Below the pieces are notes generated by a model that was not told where the DNA came from, ran no database searches, and saw only the letters and a program-made list of their open reading frames with translations. A stretch of DNA of 64,000 nucleotides from Onchidella celtica (Eukaryota; Mollusca; Gastropoda; Systellommatophora; Onchidiidae): contig OZ007570.1 in NCBI GenBank assembly GCA_963931925.1, positions 58,172,321 through 58,236,320 on the forward strand, written 5' to 3'. Of the stretch, positions 58,001 to 64,000 are shown piece after piece (the stretch's first letter is position 1; each line of letters starts with the position of its first letter). A program made the translations under genes and the position numbers.

Positions 58001-60629
58001 GGTCAAGATAAAGACAGTTAACAGTTTGCTGACCAGAACAACCAGGTTCAAGTACACGGCCCATTGACACTGAATAACCAACAAAAATTGCATTGTACAG
58101 GTCGCACACATAACAAGTACGGCATTGTTACACTGCGTAACAGTAATTCCACGCAACTGATAGCAAGGTGGGATAACAGATAATGCAGTAGGCCCACAGT
58201 CTTGCATTTGAACGAGAATATCTTTATCGATTGATGACGTCACACAATACGTGCAGTCACAATTTGCTGACCAGAACAACCAGGTCTAAGCCATTCAATG
58301 CTGCTGTTTTTTTTACTGCTACTGTGAGGTCACTTCAAAGGAAAAAAATAATCAGAAGATCTCATGACTCATACACGTTCATTTTGCGTTTTTTTGTGTG
58401 TATATGTTATTTTAGTATTTATAGTGTAAAGTGGGGGGGTCGACTTATATGCCAGAAAATTTTAAAAATCTAAGTTTGGGACAGCAGACTGGGGAGTCGA
58501 CTTATATGCCAAGTCGACCTGTGTGCCGAGAAATACGGTACTGAGGCATGAATTCAAGCTGCTTCTCACTGATAGTGAAAATTTTAAAGATATAAATGTC
58601 TTATTTCATCACCCTAAGACTGTAGTAACTGAGAAATTTTGAACATTGATTTTTATATGTTCATCTATATTCAAAGACACATCGAATGAATTTGGTCATA
58701 GACTCCTAGGCCAAAAAAATAGCCAAATAGCAAATTTTCGAAAAGTCATTGCAAGTAGACCAGTTGTGCCAACATAAAACAGTTTTTTGCTTCTCCTGAA
58801 AAGTAGTCAAAACTGATTATTACAGTTTCAGGGAACGGTGACGATTTATTCCCAAGCTGGCTGTTATCACCATGATAGCGAGCTATATGTCAAAATATTT
58901 TCACAAAACCATACTCAATGATAGCATGGTGTAACAGTTGATGCAAATTTCAGCACGTTATGATGGGGAGAGTCAGATGAACTGATTGTCTACCCCTTAA
59001 AAACGAAACTGTCTCGAACTGTTGTAGAAATAAATAACAGGATCCGATGAACACTTGATACTAACGTTTAATAACTCTAAACAAGAGCTGATATCCACAA
59101 GTTACTCACACCTAGCTGGGAAGGCACTATAATACATCTGACTACGACTGGATTTGCACACTTCCTACTCGCCTGGCCCTCCTTATATATATTCTGTCCA
59201 GGAACGATCAGGAAGCGGCTTAACCGCCCCATAAGCACGAGACAGACCTAGCTCGTTCGGGACACATACAAGCCACCCAATCGTGCACAGACACGTCACA
59301 GAATTACATCACTCAAGGTCGACCTAGCGTAATCTCGGATACTGCAGTACCTTCCAGACCTTCTAGATTTTCTACAGTGAAACAAACAAGCCACACAGCG
59401 AGACATCAAAGAGAAATACCGGCCTTGCTGGCGAGAGGGGGGGGGGAGGAAGGTCGCCGAGTGAGACTCGCCATGCAGGGGTGAGAAAATATGGATCGTT
59501 CAACTAGTGGGACGCTACACATGGTTGTTTTAATATATTTAAAGCAAAGTTCGGACTACCTAGTTTATACTAGAACTTCCCCTTAACAGATGGACTGTAT
59601 TTAACATATTGACATCATGGGCAGAAATATTGATAAAATATTAAAATTGTATTTCAGCGCTTGTCATTTTCTGTCATTTTTTCTTCTACAAAAATGTTTT
59701 TATTAGGACTGGTTAACAGAGAGTGCTCGTCAGATATCAGCATTTGCTCCTGTGGACTGGGTCACCCCTCTAGGATTTCCTGTACTTCAGCTGTACTTTA
59801 AGAGACTCAACAAAAAAGAAAGCAAATATGACAGATTGTAAGTATTTCATGTATTAACAAGGATAATTGAAGCATGTTTCCAACTGAAACCGTGAAGAGC
59901 TTATGCCTTGCACTGATTTGCTTTGATATGACTTGAGAATTTCAAAAGGTGCTAGTGTGGATCACATTAATTTAGAAAATGATGAATTCTTGGTTTAGGT
60001 CAATCCAGTCACATCTTTTTGAATTAACACAGCAGCCGTTTATTGCTAAGAATGATTCATTTCTTATTGTTATAAATTAAGTTCCTAATCATGTATTGCC
60101 GTAGTTTCAAAGGGAGACATTAACTCATAGTGTAATGCAAGCCATTTGGAGTTCACAAATATGTGTCATAAATACTGCTTTCTTAGGCAAAGTAACACTA
60201 CAAAACTAGAGAACAAAGTAGTTGAGAATACAAATAAACCCACATTCTTCCAGTAATCCATTCAGAATGTTGGATTGGACAAGGTTGCAGATATATTGAA
60301 AGAGTGCTGTCAAATTGAGTGCACCTAGACTTCAGCTGAACTGACATGCCAGAGCAAGTGGCCAAGTCCCATGCAGGACACTAAGAATTAACATGTACTT
60401 CACTAGTTAAATGGAGTGGCTGCTGAGGAAAAGAGTGTTAGGAGACATCTGAAGTTTATCCAGACATACAAGGGAAAATATAAAAGAAATAAGCCTGTTT
60501 TATTTCTCCTTTTCATTTTCTCTTTTTCAGCAAACCTAACACCATGAAGCAGACAAATGCCTTCCCACCAAACTACATACACTCACTTGACTCCACTCAT
60601 ATGATGCTGACTTCCCTTTACTGCATGCA
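33905..60629 (+). CDS. POLRMT: Mitochondrial RNA polymerase, whole gene (partial at 3' end)
   Basis: Twenty-nine exons were read between these coordinates (listed singly), together about 1,390 codons in one continuous frame. POLRMT is the single-subunit, T7-like polymerase that transcribes mtDNA with TFAM and TFB2M and makes replication primers in the mitochondrial matrix. The order seen is: an Arg-rich presequence, a long disordered Lys/His-rich linker, a pentatricopeptide (PPR) region, the N-terminal extension, then the catalytic domain with [32 protein letters not shown] (first metal Asp), [15 protein letters not shown] (O-helix Lys and Tyr) and [14 protein letters not shown]. The exon for the HDC motif (second metal Asp) and the C-terminus lie beyond 64000. 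The linker exon makes it longer than the vertebrate protein. Exon 5 lacks a clear donor. Introns are rich in transposons. Confidence 0.95.
34245..34435 (+). repeat. Degenerate minisatellite of TTTATCCGCCAACATTATCG units
   Basis: Five or six units of about 30-34 bp, each an imperfect palindrome (TATCCGCC facing GGCGGATA). The same unit in inverse orientation is at 32868-32965, and single related motifs sit in the outer arms (31757 and 35567). It lies in POLRMT intron 1, 200 bp after exon 1. Confidence 0.65.
34436..34929. other. POLRMT intron 1, unassigned part
   Basis: A 64-codon frame at 34588-34782 has no splice sites fitting POLRMT and no recognisable motif. Clusters of TAGATCTAGATCTA occur at 34778-34890. 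Confidence 0.45.
34985..35115 (-). mobile_element. tRNA-derived SINE, copy 4
   Basis: On the minus strand a B-box-like GGTTCGATACTC (complement 35080-35091) is followed by the family body (TTATCAGTTATCAATC). Partner of copy 2 in the inverted arrangement. Confidence 0.55.
35134..35638 (-). repeat. Right arm of inverted repeat around POLRMT exon 1
   Basis: Reverse complement of the left arm 31690-32212 in the same order of blocks, ending at CTTCGTTT. Contains SINE copy 3. Both arms end in ATAAAATTT next to an AAACGAAG-like block. Confidence 0.75.
35140..35310 (-). mobile_element. tRNA-derived SINE, copy 3
   Basis: The complement of the A-box-like TAGCATAGTGGTTTGCAT (35279-35297) and B box GGTTCGATTCTC (35240-35251) is followed by AATCAATCTT, an oligo-T run and the AATCCAAGAACAATAA block (35145-35160). 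Confidence 0.7.
35639..36130. other. POLRMT intron 1, distal part
   Basis: AT-rich with TAGATCTAGATC clusters at about 35675-35730. No element recognised. Confidence 0.5.
36131..36271 (+). CDS. POLRMT: POLRMT exon 2
   Basis: Acceptor CAATGCAG|GTTG, donor AAAT|GTGAGA. Encodes [20 protein letters not shown] then a strongly basic [20 protein letters not shown]. Phase 1 at both ends. A MITE begins 20 bp past the donor. Confidence 0.8.
36286..36546. mobile_element. MITE in POLRMT intron 2
   Basis: A 249-bp unit (36292-36540). Its left end TCGTGGGTATAGAGCAAAAT pairs with the right end ATTTTGCTCTATACCCGCGA, and similarity extends about 45 bp inward (ATCTCCAGTGATATGAAT). A 6-bp duplication TTTATT flanks it (36286-36291 and 36541-36546). 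No transposase. The superfamily is not assignable from this alone. Confidence 0.8.
36926..38067 (+). CDS. POLRMT: POLRMT exon 3 (large linker exon)
   Basis: 1142 nt. Acceptor TTATTTCAG|TACTG, donor GGAGAG|GTAAGT, ending in phase 0. Encodes [20 protein letters not shown], then a long hydrophilic, probably disordered region ending in a Lys/His-rich patch ([20 protein letters not shown]). The frame stays open past the donor to 38220 across a CTAC-rich simple repeat, which is intron. Confidence 0.85.
38609..38707 (+). CDS. POLRMT: POLRMT exon 4
   Basis: Acceptor TTCATCAG|GAG, donor AAAAAG|GTATAG. 33 codons, [20 protein letters not shown] then [13 protein letters not shown], phase 0 both ends. 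The helical start of the PPR region. Confidence 0.8.
39401..39463 (+). CDS. POLRMT: POLRMT exon 5 (tentative 3' end)
   Basis: Acceptor [38 protein letters not shown] fits the PPR helix equivalent to MYNAV-LGWARQ in vertebrate POLRMT and precedes exon 6 correctly. A TGA follows at 39464 and no GT donor sits before it at the expected place. The end may use a non-canonical donor or hold a sequence error. Confidence 0.45.
39839..39997 (+). CDS. POLRMT: POLRMT exon 6 (PPR)
   Basis: Acceptor TTCTCTCAG|AGG, donor AGATCA|GTAAGA, 53 codons in phase 0. [20 protein letters not shown] and [20 protein letters not shown] form a typical pentatricopeptide helix pair. Confidence 0.9.
40680..40748 (+). CDS. 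POLRMT: POLRMT exon 7
   Basis: Acceptor CCTCCAG|GGTCTG, donor CTTAAG|GTTAGC. 23 codons, [20 protein letters not shown] then VLK, phase 0. Confidence 0.8.
41126..41227 (+). CDS. POLRMT: POLRMT exon 8
   Basis: Acceptor TTATTACAG|GCAGTT, donor GAACAG|GTTTGT. 34 codons, [20 protein letters not shown] onward, matching the linker after the PPR region. Confidence 0.85.
41900..42046 (+). CDS. POLRMT: POLRMT exon 9
   Basis: Acceptor TTTCCAG|GCTGTG, donor AGTTTG|GTGAGT. 49 codons, [20 protein letters not shown] then a Gln/Glu-rich helix. N-terminal extension of the polymerase. Confidence 0.85.
42674..42767 (+). CDS. POLRMT: POLRMT exon 10
   Basis: Acceptor GTTTTCAG|AAAGAA, donor CTAAAG|GTCAGT, ends in phase 1. 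[20 protein letters not shown], a long helix of the N-terminal extension. Confidence 0.85.
43369..43442 (+). CDS. POLRMT: POLRMT exon 11
   Basis: Acceptor AATTTCAG|ATAATG, donor [32 protein letters not shown], equivalent to the SLYPFL-L region. Confidence 0.85.
43752..43883 (+). CDS. POLRMT: POLRMT exon 12
   Basis: Acceptor TATCCTCAG|TGCTTG, donor AAAAAG|GTGAAC followed at once by a 14-base G run. 44 codons, [20 protein letters not shown] onward. Confidence 0.85.
43980..44112 (+). repeat. Short tandem duplication in POLRMT intron 12
   Basis: Two similar copies (43980-44035 and about 44053-44108) share GACT-TTAT, TCAGTCC/AAGTCC, CTGGACTCCATA-GTAAA-TGT text. Intronic, no coding value. Confidence 0.45.
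45046..45245. mobile_element. Small TIR element, copy 1 (MITE)
   Basis: A 200-bp unit starting CACTGCTCT and ending AGAGCAGTG, sharing GGCATATGTCAGACTTACGCC and flanking text with the reverse complement of 57141-57382. No target duplication was recognised. Confidence 0.55.
45424..45540 (+). CDS. POLRMT: POLRMT exon 13
   Basis: Acceptor TTTGGCAG|ATTTTG, donor AACATG|GTATGT. 39 codons, [20 protein letters not shown] onward, phase 0. Confidence 0.85.
45575..46013 (+). mobile_element. 5'-truncated LINE tail in POLRMT intron 13
   Basis: The frame 45575-45856 encodes only the far C-terminus of a non-LTR ORF2: [45 protein letters not shown]. It is followed by the typical 3' UTR text GGTTGGGCGCTATATAAATG and a TTA/ATT microsatellite tail (45990-46013). 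This is the usual 5'-truncated form, of CR1/L2/I-like type. It starts within about 35 bp of the POLRMT exon 13 donor. Confidence 0.8.
46129..46222 (+). repeat. Tandem duplication of about 45 bp
   Basis: GGTTGTAACTTGCAAGCAGT and GATTTGCTTGAAGAAATAA occur twice in a row, the second copy with a small insertion. Intronic. Confidence 0.7.
46761..46802 (+). CDS. POLRMT: POLRMT exon 14 (14 codons)
   Basis: Acceptor TCATTAACAG|GATATG, donor [26 protein letters not shown] keeps phase 0 on both sides. The small size makes it easy to miss. Confidence 0.75.
47480..47556 (+). CDS. POLRMT: POLRMT exon 15
   Basis: Acceptor CATATGGCAG|ATTGGA, donor GCACA|GTAAGT, ends in phase 2. [20 protein letters not shown], equivalent to the LGKLLAEMLVQ helix. 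Confidence 0.85.
47557..49330. other. POLRMT intron 15
   Basis: 1.8 kb AT-rich intron without recognisable repeats or ORFs. Confidence 0.6.
49331..49400 (+). CDS. POLRMT: POLRMT exon 16
   Basis: Acceptor ATTCCACAG|GAGACC, donor ATCAAA|GTAAGT. Completes the split Gln codon: [20 protein letters not shown]. Confidence 0.85.
49781..49916 (+). CDS. POLRMT: POLRMT exon 17
   Basis: Acceptor TTCTTAACAG|CTACAT, donor GCACAA|GTAGGT, ends in phase 1. [20 protein letters not shown] then [20 protein letters not shown], the conserved P-L-PP-PW segment at the start of the catalytic part. Confidence 0.9.
50721..50851 (+). CDS. POLRMT: POLRMT exon 18
   Basis: Acceptor TTGAATCAG|ATTCAT, donor [32 protein letters not shown], then [17 protein letters not shown]. 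The last motif is the conserved LN-L--CAW-IN. Confidence 0.92.
51376..51476 (+). CDS. POLRMT: POLRMT exon 19
   Basis: Acceptor TTTAAG|ATACTG, donor ACTTC|GTGAGT, phase 2. [20 protein letters not shown], then a Pro-rich loop. Confidence 0.88.
52194..52314 (+). CDS. POLRMT: POLRMT exon 20
   Basis: Acceptor GTTTCCAG|GGACAT, donor [32 protein letters not shown], then [13 protein letters not shown], preceding the conserved F-D-VFW motif. Confidence 0.9.
53135..53219 (+). CDS. POLRMT: POLRMT exon 21 (FRGRTYP motif)
   Basis: The acceptor is preceded by an unusually long T tract (about 53107-53131) ending TCAG|TTTCGA; donor [31 protein letters not shown] then LPPHFNHLG is the near-invariant T/DxxGR motif of T7-like polymerases, which contacts the template and the RNA-DNA hybrid. 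Confidence 0.95.
53593..53704 (+). CDS. POLRMT: POLRMT exon 22
   Basis: Acceptor GTCATTCAG|GGAGTG, donor [32 protein letters not shown], then [18 protein letters not shown], highly conserved. Confidence 0.95.
54186..54264 (+). CDS. POLRMT: POLRMT exon 23
   Basis: Acceptor TTATTTTAG|GAGTTC, donor [32 protein letters not shown] then ADNPMT, matching the ILDSAD-P segment. Confidence 0.95.
54866..54991 (+). CDS. POLRMT: POLRMT exon 24
   Basis: Acceptor TTGCTTTAG|GGAAAC, donor [32 protein letters not shown], then YICSFPVHQ, leading into the first metal-binding motif. Confidence 0.95.
55520..55642 (+). CDS. POLRMT: POLRMT exon 25 (motif A)
   Basis: Acceptor CCTATGCAG|GATGGC, donor GAACTG|GTAAGA. 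Opens with [20 protein letters not shown]; the initial Asp is the first catalytic metal ligand of the polymerase. [19 protein letters not shown] follows. Intron 24 before it (54992-55519) shows no element I can name. Confidence 0.96.
56489..56566 (+). CDS. POLRMT: POLRMT exon 26
   Basis: Acceptor TTTCCTCCAG|GTTGAA, donor [32 protein letters not shown] then GFIKRK, phase 0. Confidence 0.93.
57141..57382. mobile_element. Small TIR element, copy 2 (MITE)
   Basis: A 242-bp unit with ends CAGTGCTCT and AGAGCACTG. Internal text (GGCATAAGTCTGACATATGCC) is the reverse complement of copy 1 at 45046-45245, so it is the same family in opposite orientation within the same gene. Confidence 0.55.
57442..57630 (+). 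CDS. POLRMT: POLRMT exon 27 (O-helix, motif B)
   Basis: Acceptor TTTGTCAG|GTTATC, donor [32 protein letters not shown] supplies the nucleotide-binding Lys and the Tyr of the O-helix. [20 protein letters not shown] and [12 protein letters not shown] follow. 63 codons. Confidence 0.96.
57657..58540. mobile_element. TIR element in POLRMT intron 27 (mariner/Tc-like target TA)
   Basis: An 880-bp unit (57659-58538) starting CCGTATTTCTCGGCATATAA and ending TGTGCCGAGAAATACGG, with TA on both sides. A further inner copy of GACTTATATGCC lies near each end. No transposase frame; the short ORFs inside have no recognisable motif. A TA target and this TIR fit a non-autonomous Tc1/mariner-superfamily element. 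Confidence 0.75.
57825..58286 (+). repeat. Internal tandem duplication within the TIR element
   Basis: Two head-to-tail copies (57825-58044 and 58045-58286) each begin GGTTCAAGTACACGGCCCAT and close with GCTGACCAGAACAACCAG. They share GCATTGTTACACTGCGTAA, TGATAGCAAGG, ACAGTCTTGCATTTGAAC and ATTGATGACGTCACA. The second copy carries a small insert. Confidence 0.75.
59010..59519 (-). repeat. Possible solo LTR in POLRMT intron 27
   Basis: Read on the minus strand the 510-bp stretch starts TGTAGCGTCCCACTAGTTGA and ends GTTCGAGACA (TG...CA). It is GC-richer than the surrounding intron and resembles Gypsy LTRs in its first bases. The flanks (GAAAC and CATGG) are not a duplication, so the ends may be misplaced or the element old. 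Confidence 0.4.
59707..59837 (+). CDS. POLRMT: POLRMT exon 28
   Basis: Acceptor TTTTATTAG|GACTGG, donor AGATT|GTAAGT, phase 2. [20 protein letters not shown] then [11 protein letters not shown], the conserved VEWVTPLG-PV segment. Confidence 0.96.
60531..60629 (+). CDS. POLRMT: POLRMT exon 29 (last exon in window)
   Basis: Acceptor CTTTTTCAG|CAAACC, donor ATGCA|GTAAGT, phase 2. [20 protein letters not shown] then [14 protein letters not shown]. The next expected residues (the HDC motif with the second catalytic Asp) are not found before 64000. Confidence 0.96.
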
Positions 60630-60764
60630 GTAAGTGTGGGCTATGTTGCTGACTGAATATTTTTCAGTGCCTTTCTTTGCTTGTAATAAACAGCATTCAC
60701 TTTTTTTTTCATCTTGATCTGTCATACTTGGAACATTTTAAAATTTTATGCAATTACTTAAATG

Positions 60765-63700
60765 ATTCGCCCGTGCAGATGCGGGGCCCTCTTGCAGAAG
60801 AGGGACAGCAAAGAATACATCTGACGTGATACTGCGTGTCGTAAGAGGCGACTAAAGGTGCAAAGGTCCTGGTCTCCCGAGAAGAGCCAGTTGGCGGTGG
60901 GCCAACTACCCACCCTGTAAAAATAAACCAGTTACAGAAACACAAGCAAATACTTTAAATCAGTCTTTTATCTTGGGAGAAGGGGGAGCATCTGCACCTG
61001 TAGATTCAATGAAGGACAATGGACAAAGCCGAAAGGACTCCACTGGCCTGTCTGCTCCTTCATCAAACAAGTCACTCCGGATTGCGTCGTGGAATGTCCG
61101 CTCCATGTATGAAGCAGGAAAGAGTGCCCAGGTTACAATGGAGATGAGGCGATACAGACTGCACATACTTGGAGTTAGCGAGACTCGCTGGATACAGTCC
61201 GGACTGAAACAACTTAATTCTGGGGAAAAGATTTTGTATTCTGGAAGGGAGGACAAAGAGTATACAGAAGGAGTAGCGATCATCTTGAGCAAGCACGCCC
61301 AGAGGTCACTGAGGGGATGGGAACCCTACGGAAGGAGAATTATATTGGCATCATTTACTACAAAGAACAAGAACATCAACATGAACATTGTGCAGATATA
61401 CGCCCCAACAAATGAAGCAACCGATGAGGACAAGGACGATTTCTACAACCAGCTTCAGGAAATAGTTGACACATTGCCAAGAAAAGATGTGAACATTATA
61501 ATGGGAGACGCCAATGCCAAGATAGGACAGGACAATACAGGGTATGAGGACATTATGGGGTGCAATGGTTTGGGACAAATGAATGAGAATGGAGAACGGT
61601 TTGCAAGTTTCTGCGCATTTAACAGCTATGTGATTGGAGGTTCAGTATTCCCACACAAGAGGATCCATAAGGCCACTTGGATTTCACCGGATGGAGTAAC
61701 TGAAAACCAGATTGACCACTTTTGCATCACCCGACGATTCAGACGCTCACTGGAGGATGTCATAGTACAGAGAGGAGCTGATGTTGGATCTGACCATCAC
61801 ATGCTGCTGGCAAGACTCAAACTCCGCCTCAAGAAACAAGGTACCAGAGCAGGAACAAAGAGGAGAAAGTTTCAAGTGAGCCTTCTGGATGGAGACAAGA
61901 AGGAAGAGTTCCAGCTGACACTGAGGAATAGATTCAAACCCCTTGTTGACCTCGAAGAGACAGTAGATTTGGAGACTCACTGGGCTAAGGTAAAAGGAGT
62001 ACTTACATCGACATGTCAGGATGTTCTTGGGGAAAAGAAAGTGGAACACAAGGAATGGATCAGTCAAAAATCACTGGACTTGATAAGGATAAGAAGAGAC
62101 CTAAAAGAACAGGTAAATGCAAGTCGTACAAGAAGCTCAAGAGTTGGTAACCAGGAAGAGTACCGAGCATCAGCTAAAGAGGTCAAAAAATCAATTAAAA
62201 AAGACAAAGAGGAGTTCATAGGAATGTTAGCAGAGAAAGCAGAGAAGGCAGCAACAGGAGGACACATGAGGATCCTCTACCAGACTACAAAGACTCTTGC
62301 TGGAAAATATGGAAAACCTGAAGTTCCTGTCAAGGATTACAACAGGAAGGCTATTTTTGGAAAGGAAGCTCAGGCAAAAAGATGGATAGAACATTTTAAC
62401 AGCCTCTTGAACAGACCTCCACCAAGCAACCCACCCGACATTCTACCCGCAAGAAATGATTTACCGATCAGTTGCGACCCTCCGACTAAAGCAGAGATTA
62501 ATGATGCCATAAAGCAGTTAAATCGAGGCAAGGCAGCTGGACCAGATCAGATCCCACCAGAGGCGCTGAAGGCAGATGCTGCTGGGGCTGCAGAGGGTCT
62601 GCACTCACTATTCTCGAGGATTTGGATCGGAGGCAAGTTTCCAAAGGACTGGAAGGAAGGACACCTCGTGAAGCTTCCAAAAAAAGGGGACCTCAGCAAT
62701 TGTAGTAACTACAGAGGAATCACACTTCTCTCCATCCCAGGAAAGGTTTTCAATCGGATTATTCTCAAGCGAATACAGAATGCAACAGACCCAAAACTTC
62801 GTGAGGAGCAAGCTGGTTTCAGGAGTAATCGATCAACCACCGACCAGATCGCCACGCTGAGAATCATAGTAGAGCAGTCGCTAGAGTGGAACTCCCAACT
62901 GATAGTGAACTTCCTTGACTACGAGAAGGCCTTTGATAGCATCAATAGAGAAACACTGTGGAGAATATTGAGACATTATGGAATCCCAGAGAAGATGGTG
63001 AACCTTATCAAGAGCATGTACGAGGGGACAAGTTGCAGAGTCGTACACGATGGCGAGCTTACTGACAGCTTTGATATCAAGACTGGTGTTAGGCAGGGTT
63101 GTTTGCTGTCCCCATTTCTGTTTGTCCTGGTGATTGATTGGCTTATGAAAGAAACCACCAGTGGAGGAAGAAATGGCATACAATGGACCCCATGGACACA
63201 GCTGGACGATCTAGATTTTGCAGATGACTTGGCACTATTGTCACACACACACGACCAGATGCAAGCAAAGACTACAGCTCTAAACAAAATTTCAGAATCT
63301 ATTGGATTGAGGATACATCCTGCAAAGTCGAAGGTCCTAAAAATTGTTGCACCCCCAAGCGCACAAGTCAGAGTAGGAGATCAACCACTGGAAGATGTAG
63401 AGTCCTTCTGCTATCTTGGTAGTATCATTGACAATAAGGGAGGAACAGAGGCAGAAGTCAAAGCACGAATTGGAAAGGCACAGGCAGCTTTCACGTCCTT
63501 GAGCAAGATTTGGAGAACCAAGGATATATCTCTAAAAACAAAGCTGAGGATATTCAACTCGAACGTGAAGTCAGTCCTGTTGTATGGGTGTGAGACTTGG
63601 AATGCGTCTCAGGCCTGCATAAAGAGAATCCAAGTTTTCATCAACAGATGTTTGAGGAAGCTACTTAAGATCAGATGGACAGACAAGGTCAGCAATGAAA

Positions 63701-64000
63701 TTGTATGGAAAAGAACAAGACAGAGCCCAGTCAGAGAGGAAATTGGTAGGAGGCGATGGAGATGGATCGGCCACACTCTCAGGAGGCCAGGAAACAGCAT
63801 CACGAAGAAGGTATTGGATTGGAATCCCCAGGGCAAGAGATCAAGAGGAAGGCCGCGCGGAACGTGGAGAAGAGCCAGAGAAAATGATGTGCAACGAAGC
63901 GGAAAGACTTGGAATAATGTAAAGAGGCTGGCCCATGATAGAGAGGGATGGAAAGTGTTTGTTGGTGGCCTATACCCTGATCCAGGGTGAGAAAGGCAAT
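60765..64000 (+). mobile_element. Full-length-looking APE-type non-LTR retrotransposon in POLRMT intron 29
   Basis: A 5' leader of about 200 bp, GC-richer than the intron, contains GTGTCGTAAGAGGCGACTAA, text I associate with invertebrate LINE leaders. A single long ORF follows and ends at 63990, ten bases from the window edge, so 3' UTR and tail are not seen. Sense orientation relative to POLRMT. Left edge is approximate. Confidence 0.8.
60973..63990 (+). CDS. LINE endonuclease/reverse transcriptase ORF
   Basis: 1005 codons, uninterrupted. N-terminal apurinic-type endonuclease: N41 (RIASWNVRSMY), E70 (VSETRW), YAPTNE, GDANAK at about 179, QIDHF, and SDHH at about 273. The reverse transcriptase has palm motifs LDYEKAFDSI, GVRQGCLLSPFLF and catalytic FADD (D751, D752). 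The C-terminal part holds ARIGKAQAAF, LLYGCETWN and RRRWRWIGHTLRRP, then GKRSRGRPRGTWRR, as in RTE-like and related LINEs often mislabelled craniofacial development protein 2-like. No gag-like ORF1 precedes it. The ATG at 60973 is the first of the frame, and the natural start could be a little upstream. All catalytic residues checked are present. Clade (RTE or neighbour) is not certain. Confidence 0.9.
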   Translation: MGEGGASAPVDSMKDNGQSRKDSTGLSAPSSNKSLRIASWNVRSMYEAGKSAQVTMEMRRYRLHILGVSETRWIQSGLKQLNSGEKILYSGREDKEYTEGVAIILSKHAQRSLRGWEPYGRRIILASFTTKNKNINMNIVQIYAPTNEATDEDKDDFYNQLQEIVDTLPRKDVNIIMGDANAKIGQDNTGYEDIMGCNGLGQMNENGERFASFCAFNSYVIGGSVFPHKRIHKATWISPDGVTENQIDHFCITRRFRRSLEDVIVQRGADVGSDHHMLLARLKLRLKKQGTRAGTKRRKFQVSLLDGDKKEEFQLTLRNRFKPLVDLEETVDLETHWAKVKGVLTSTCQDVLGEKKVEHKEWISQKSLDLIRIRRDLKEQVNASRTRSSRVGNQEEYRASAKEVKKSIKKDKEEFIGMLAEKAEKAATGGHMRILYQTTKTLAGKYGKPEVPVKDYNRKAIFGKEAQAKRWIEHFNSLLNRPPPSNPPDILPARNDLPISCDPPTKAEINDAIKQLNRGKAAGPDQIPPEALKADAAGAAEGLHSLFSRIWIGGKFPKDWKEGHLVKLPKKGDLSNCSNYRGITLLSIPGKVFNRIILKRIQNATDPKLREEQAGFRSNRSTTDQIATLRIIVEQSLEWNSQLIVNFLDYEKAFDSINRETLWRILRHYGIPEKMVNLIKSMYEGTSCRVVHDGELTDSFDIKTGVRQGCLLSPFLFVLVIDWLMKETTSGGRNGIQWTPWTQLDDLDFADDLALLSHTHDQMQAKTTALNKISESIGLRIHPAKSKVLKIVAPPSAQVRVGDQPLEDVESFCYLGSIIDNKGGTEAEVKARIGKAQAAFTSLSKIWRTKDISLKTKLRIFNSNVKSVLLYGCETWNASQACIKRIQVFINRCLRKLLKIRWTDKVSNEIVWKRTRQSPVREEIGRRRWRWIGHTLRRPGNSITKKVLDWNPQGKRSRGRPRGTWRRARENDVQRSGKTWNNVKRLAHDREGWKVFVGGLYPDPG

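Noticed and set aside
57828..58279. Overlapping minus-strand ORFs sharing peptide strings
   Set aside because: The shared peptides come from the internal tandem duplication of a non-autonomous TIR element; no protein family visible.
59010..59519. Complete LTR retrotransposon
   Set aside because: No second LTR, primer site or pol nearby; kept only as a possible solo LTR.
1..64000. CRISPR arrays, operons, rRNA genes or prokaryotic mobile systems
   Set aside because: Sequence is intron-bearing eukaryotic DNA; no regularly spaced repeats or rRNA text seen.

Overview
The window is nuclear DNA of a metazoan. It has long genes split by GT-AG introns, AT-rich introns, abundant short dispersed motifs (TAGGCCTAC, ACATGTA, TCTAGATCTAGA) and a dense mix of LTR, non-LTR, SINE and DNA transposons. 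The two recognisable host genes are animal orthologues: origin recognition complex subunit 3 (ORC3, minus strand) and mitochondrial RNA polymerase (POLRMT, plus strand). The repeat style suggests a marine invertebrate, possibly a mollusc, but nothing here fixes the phylum.

Layout. 1-1703: repeat-rich DNA without a gene. 1704-10731: a 9 kb composite retrotransposon flanked by a 5-bp target duplication (AACGG). It holds a Gypsy-type pol with integrase placed before reverse transcriptase (the Gmr1 arrangement), and a second, inverted copy of the same family fused to it, making a giant imperfect palindrome. 11867-14614 (perhaps to 15547): a small unrecognised spliced gene with two apparent frame breaks. 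18560-24640: a decayed hAT transposase gene cut by a young Gypsy element (19680-24349) with 133-bp LTRs, a tRNA-Leu-type primer site, a polypurine tract and an AAGAT target duplication. 25604-30233: ORC3 in three large coding exons, with the first coding exon not securely found. 30787-31421: a PIF/Harbinger-like MITE. 31690-35638: an imperfect inverted repeat built from SINEs and degenerate minisatellites that encloses POLRMT exon 1. 33905-60629 onward: POLRMT in 29 exons, running off the right edge before the exon for the last catalytic aspartate. Its introns hold a LINE tail, several TIR elements, a possible solo LTR and, at 60765-64000, an apparently intact non-LTR retrotransposon with a 1005-residue endonuclease/reverse transcriptase ORF.

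How the parts relate. ORC3 and POLRMT diverge from a shared 3.7 kb region that is almost wholly repeat-derived. ORC3 acts in nuclear replication licensing. POLRMT transcribes mtDNA and primes its replication. Their adjacency may mean a shared promoter region, but the sequence does not show that directly. The remaining coding capacity belongs to selfish elements. The most unusual object is the palindromic Gmr1-like composite at 1704-10731.

Limits. Exon borders were read by eye from splice consensus and reading-frame continuity. Family names rest on recognised motifs, not on searches.
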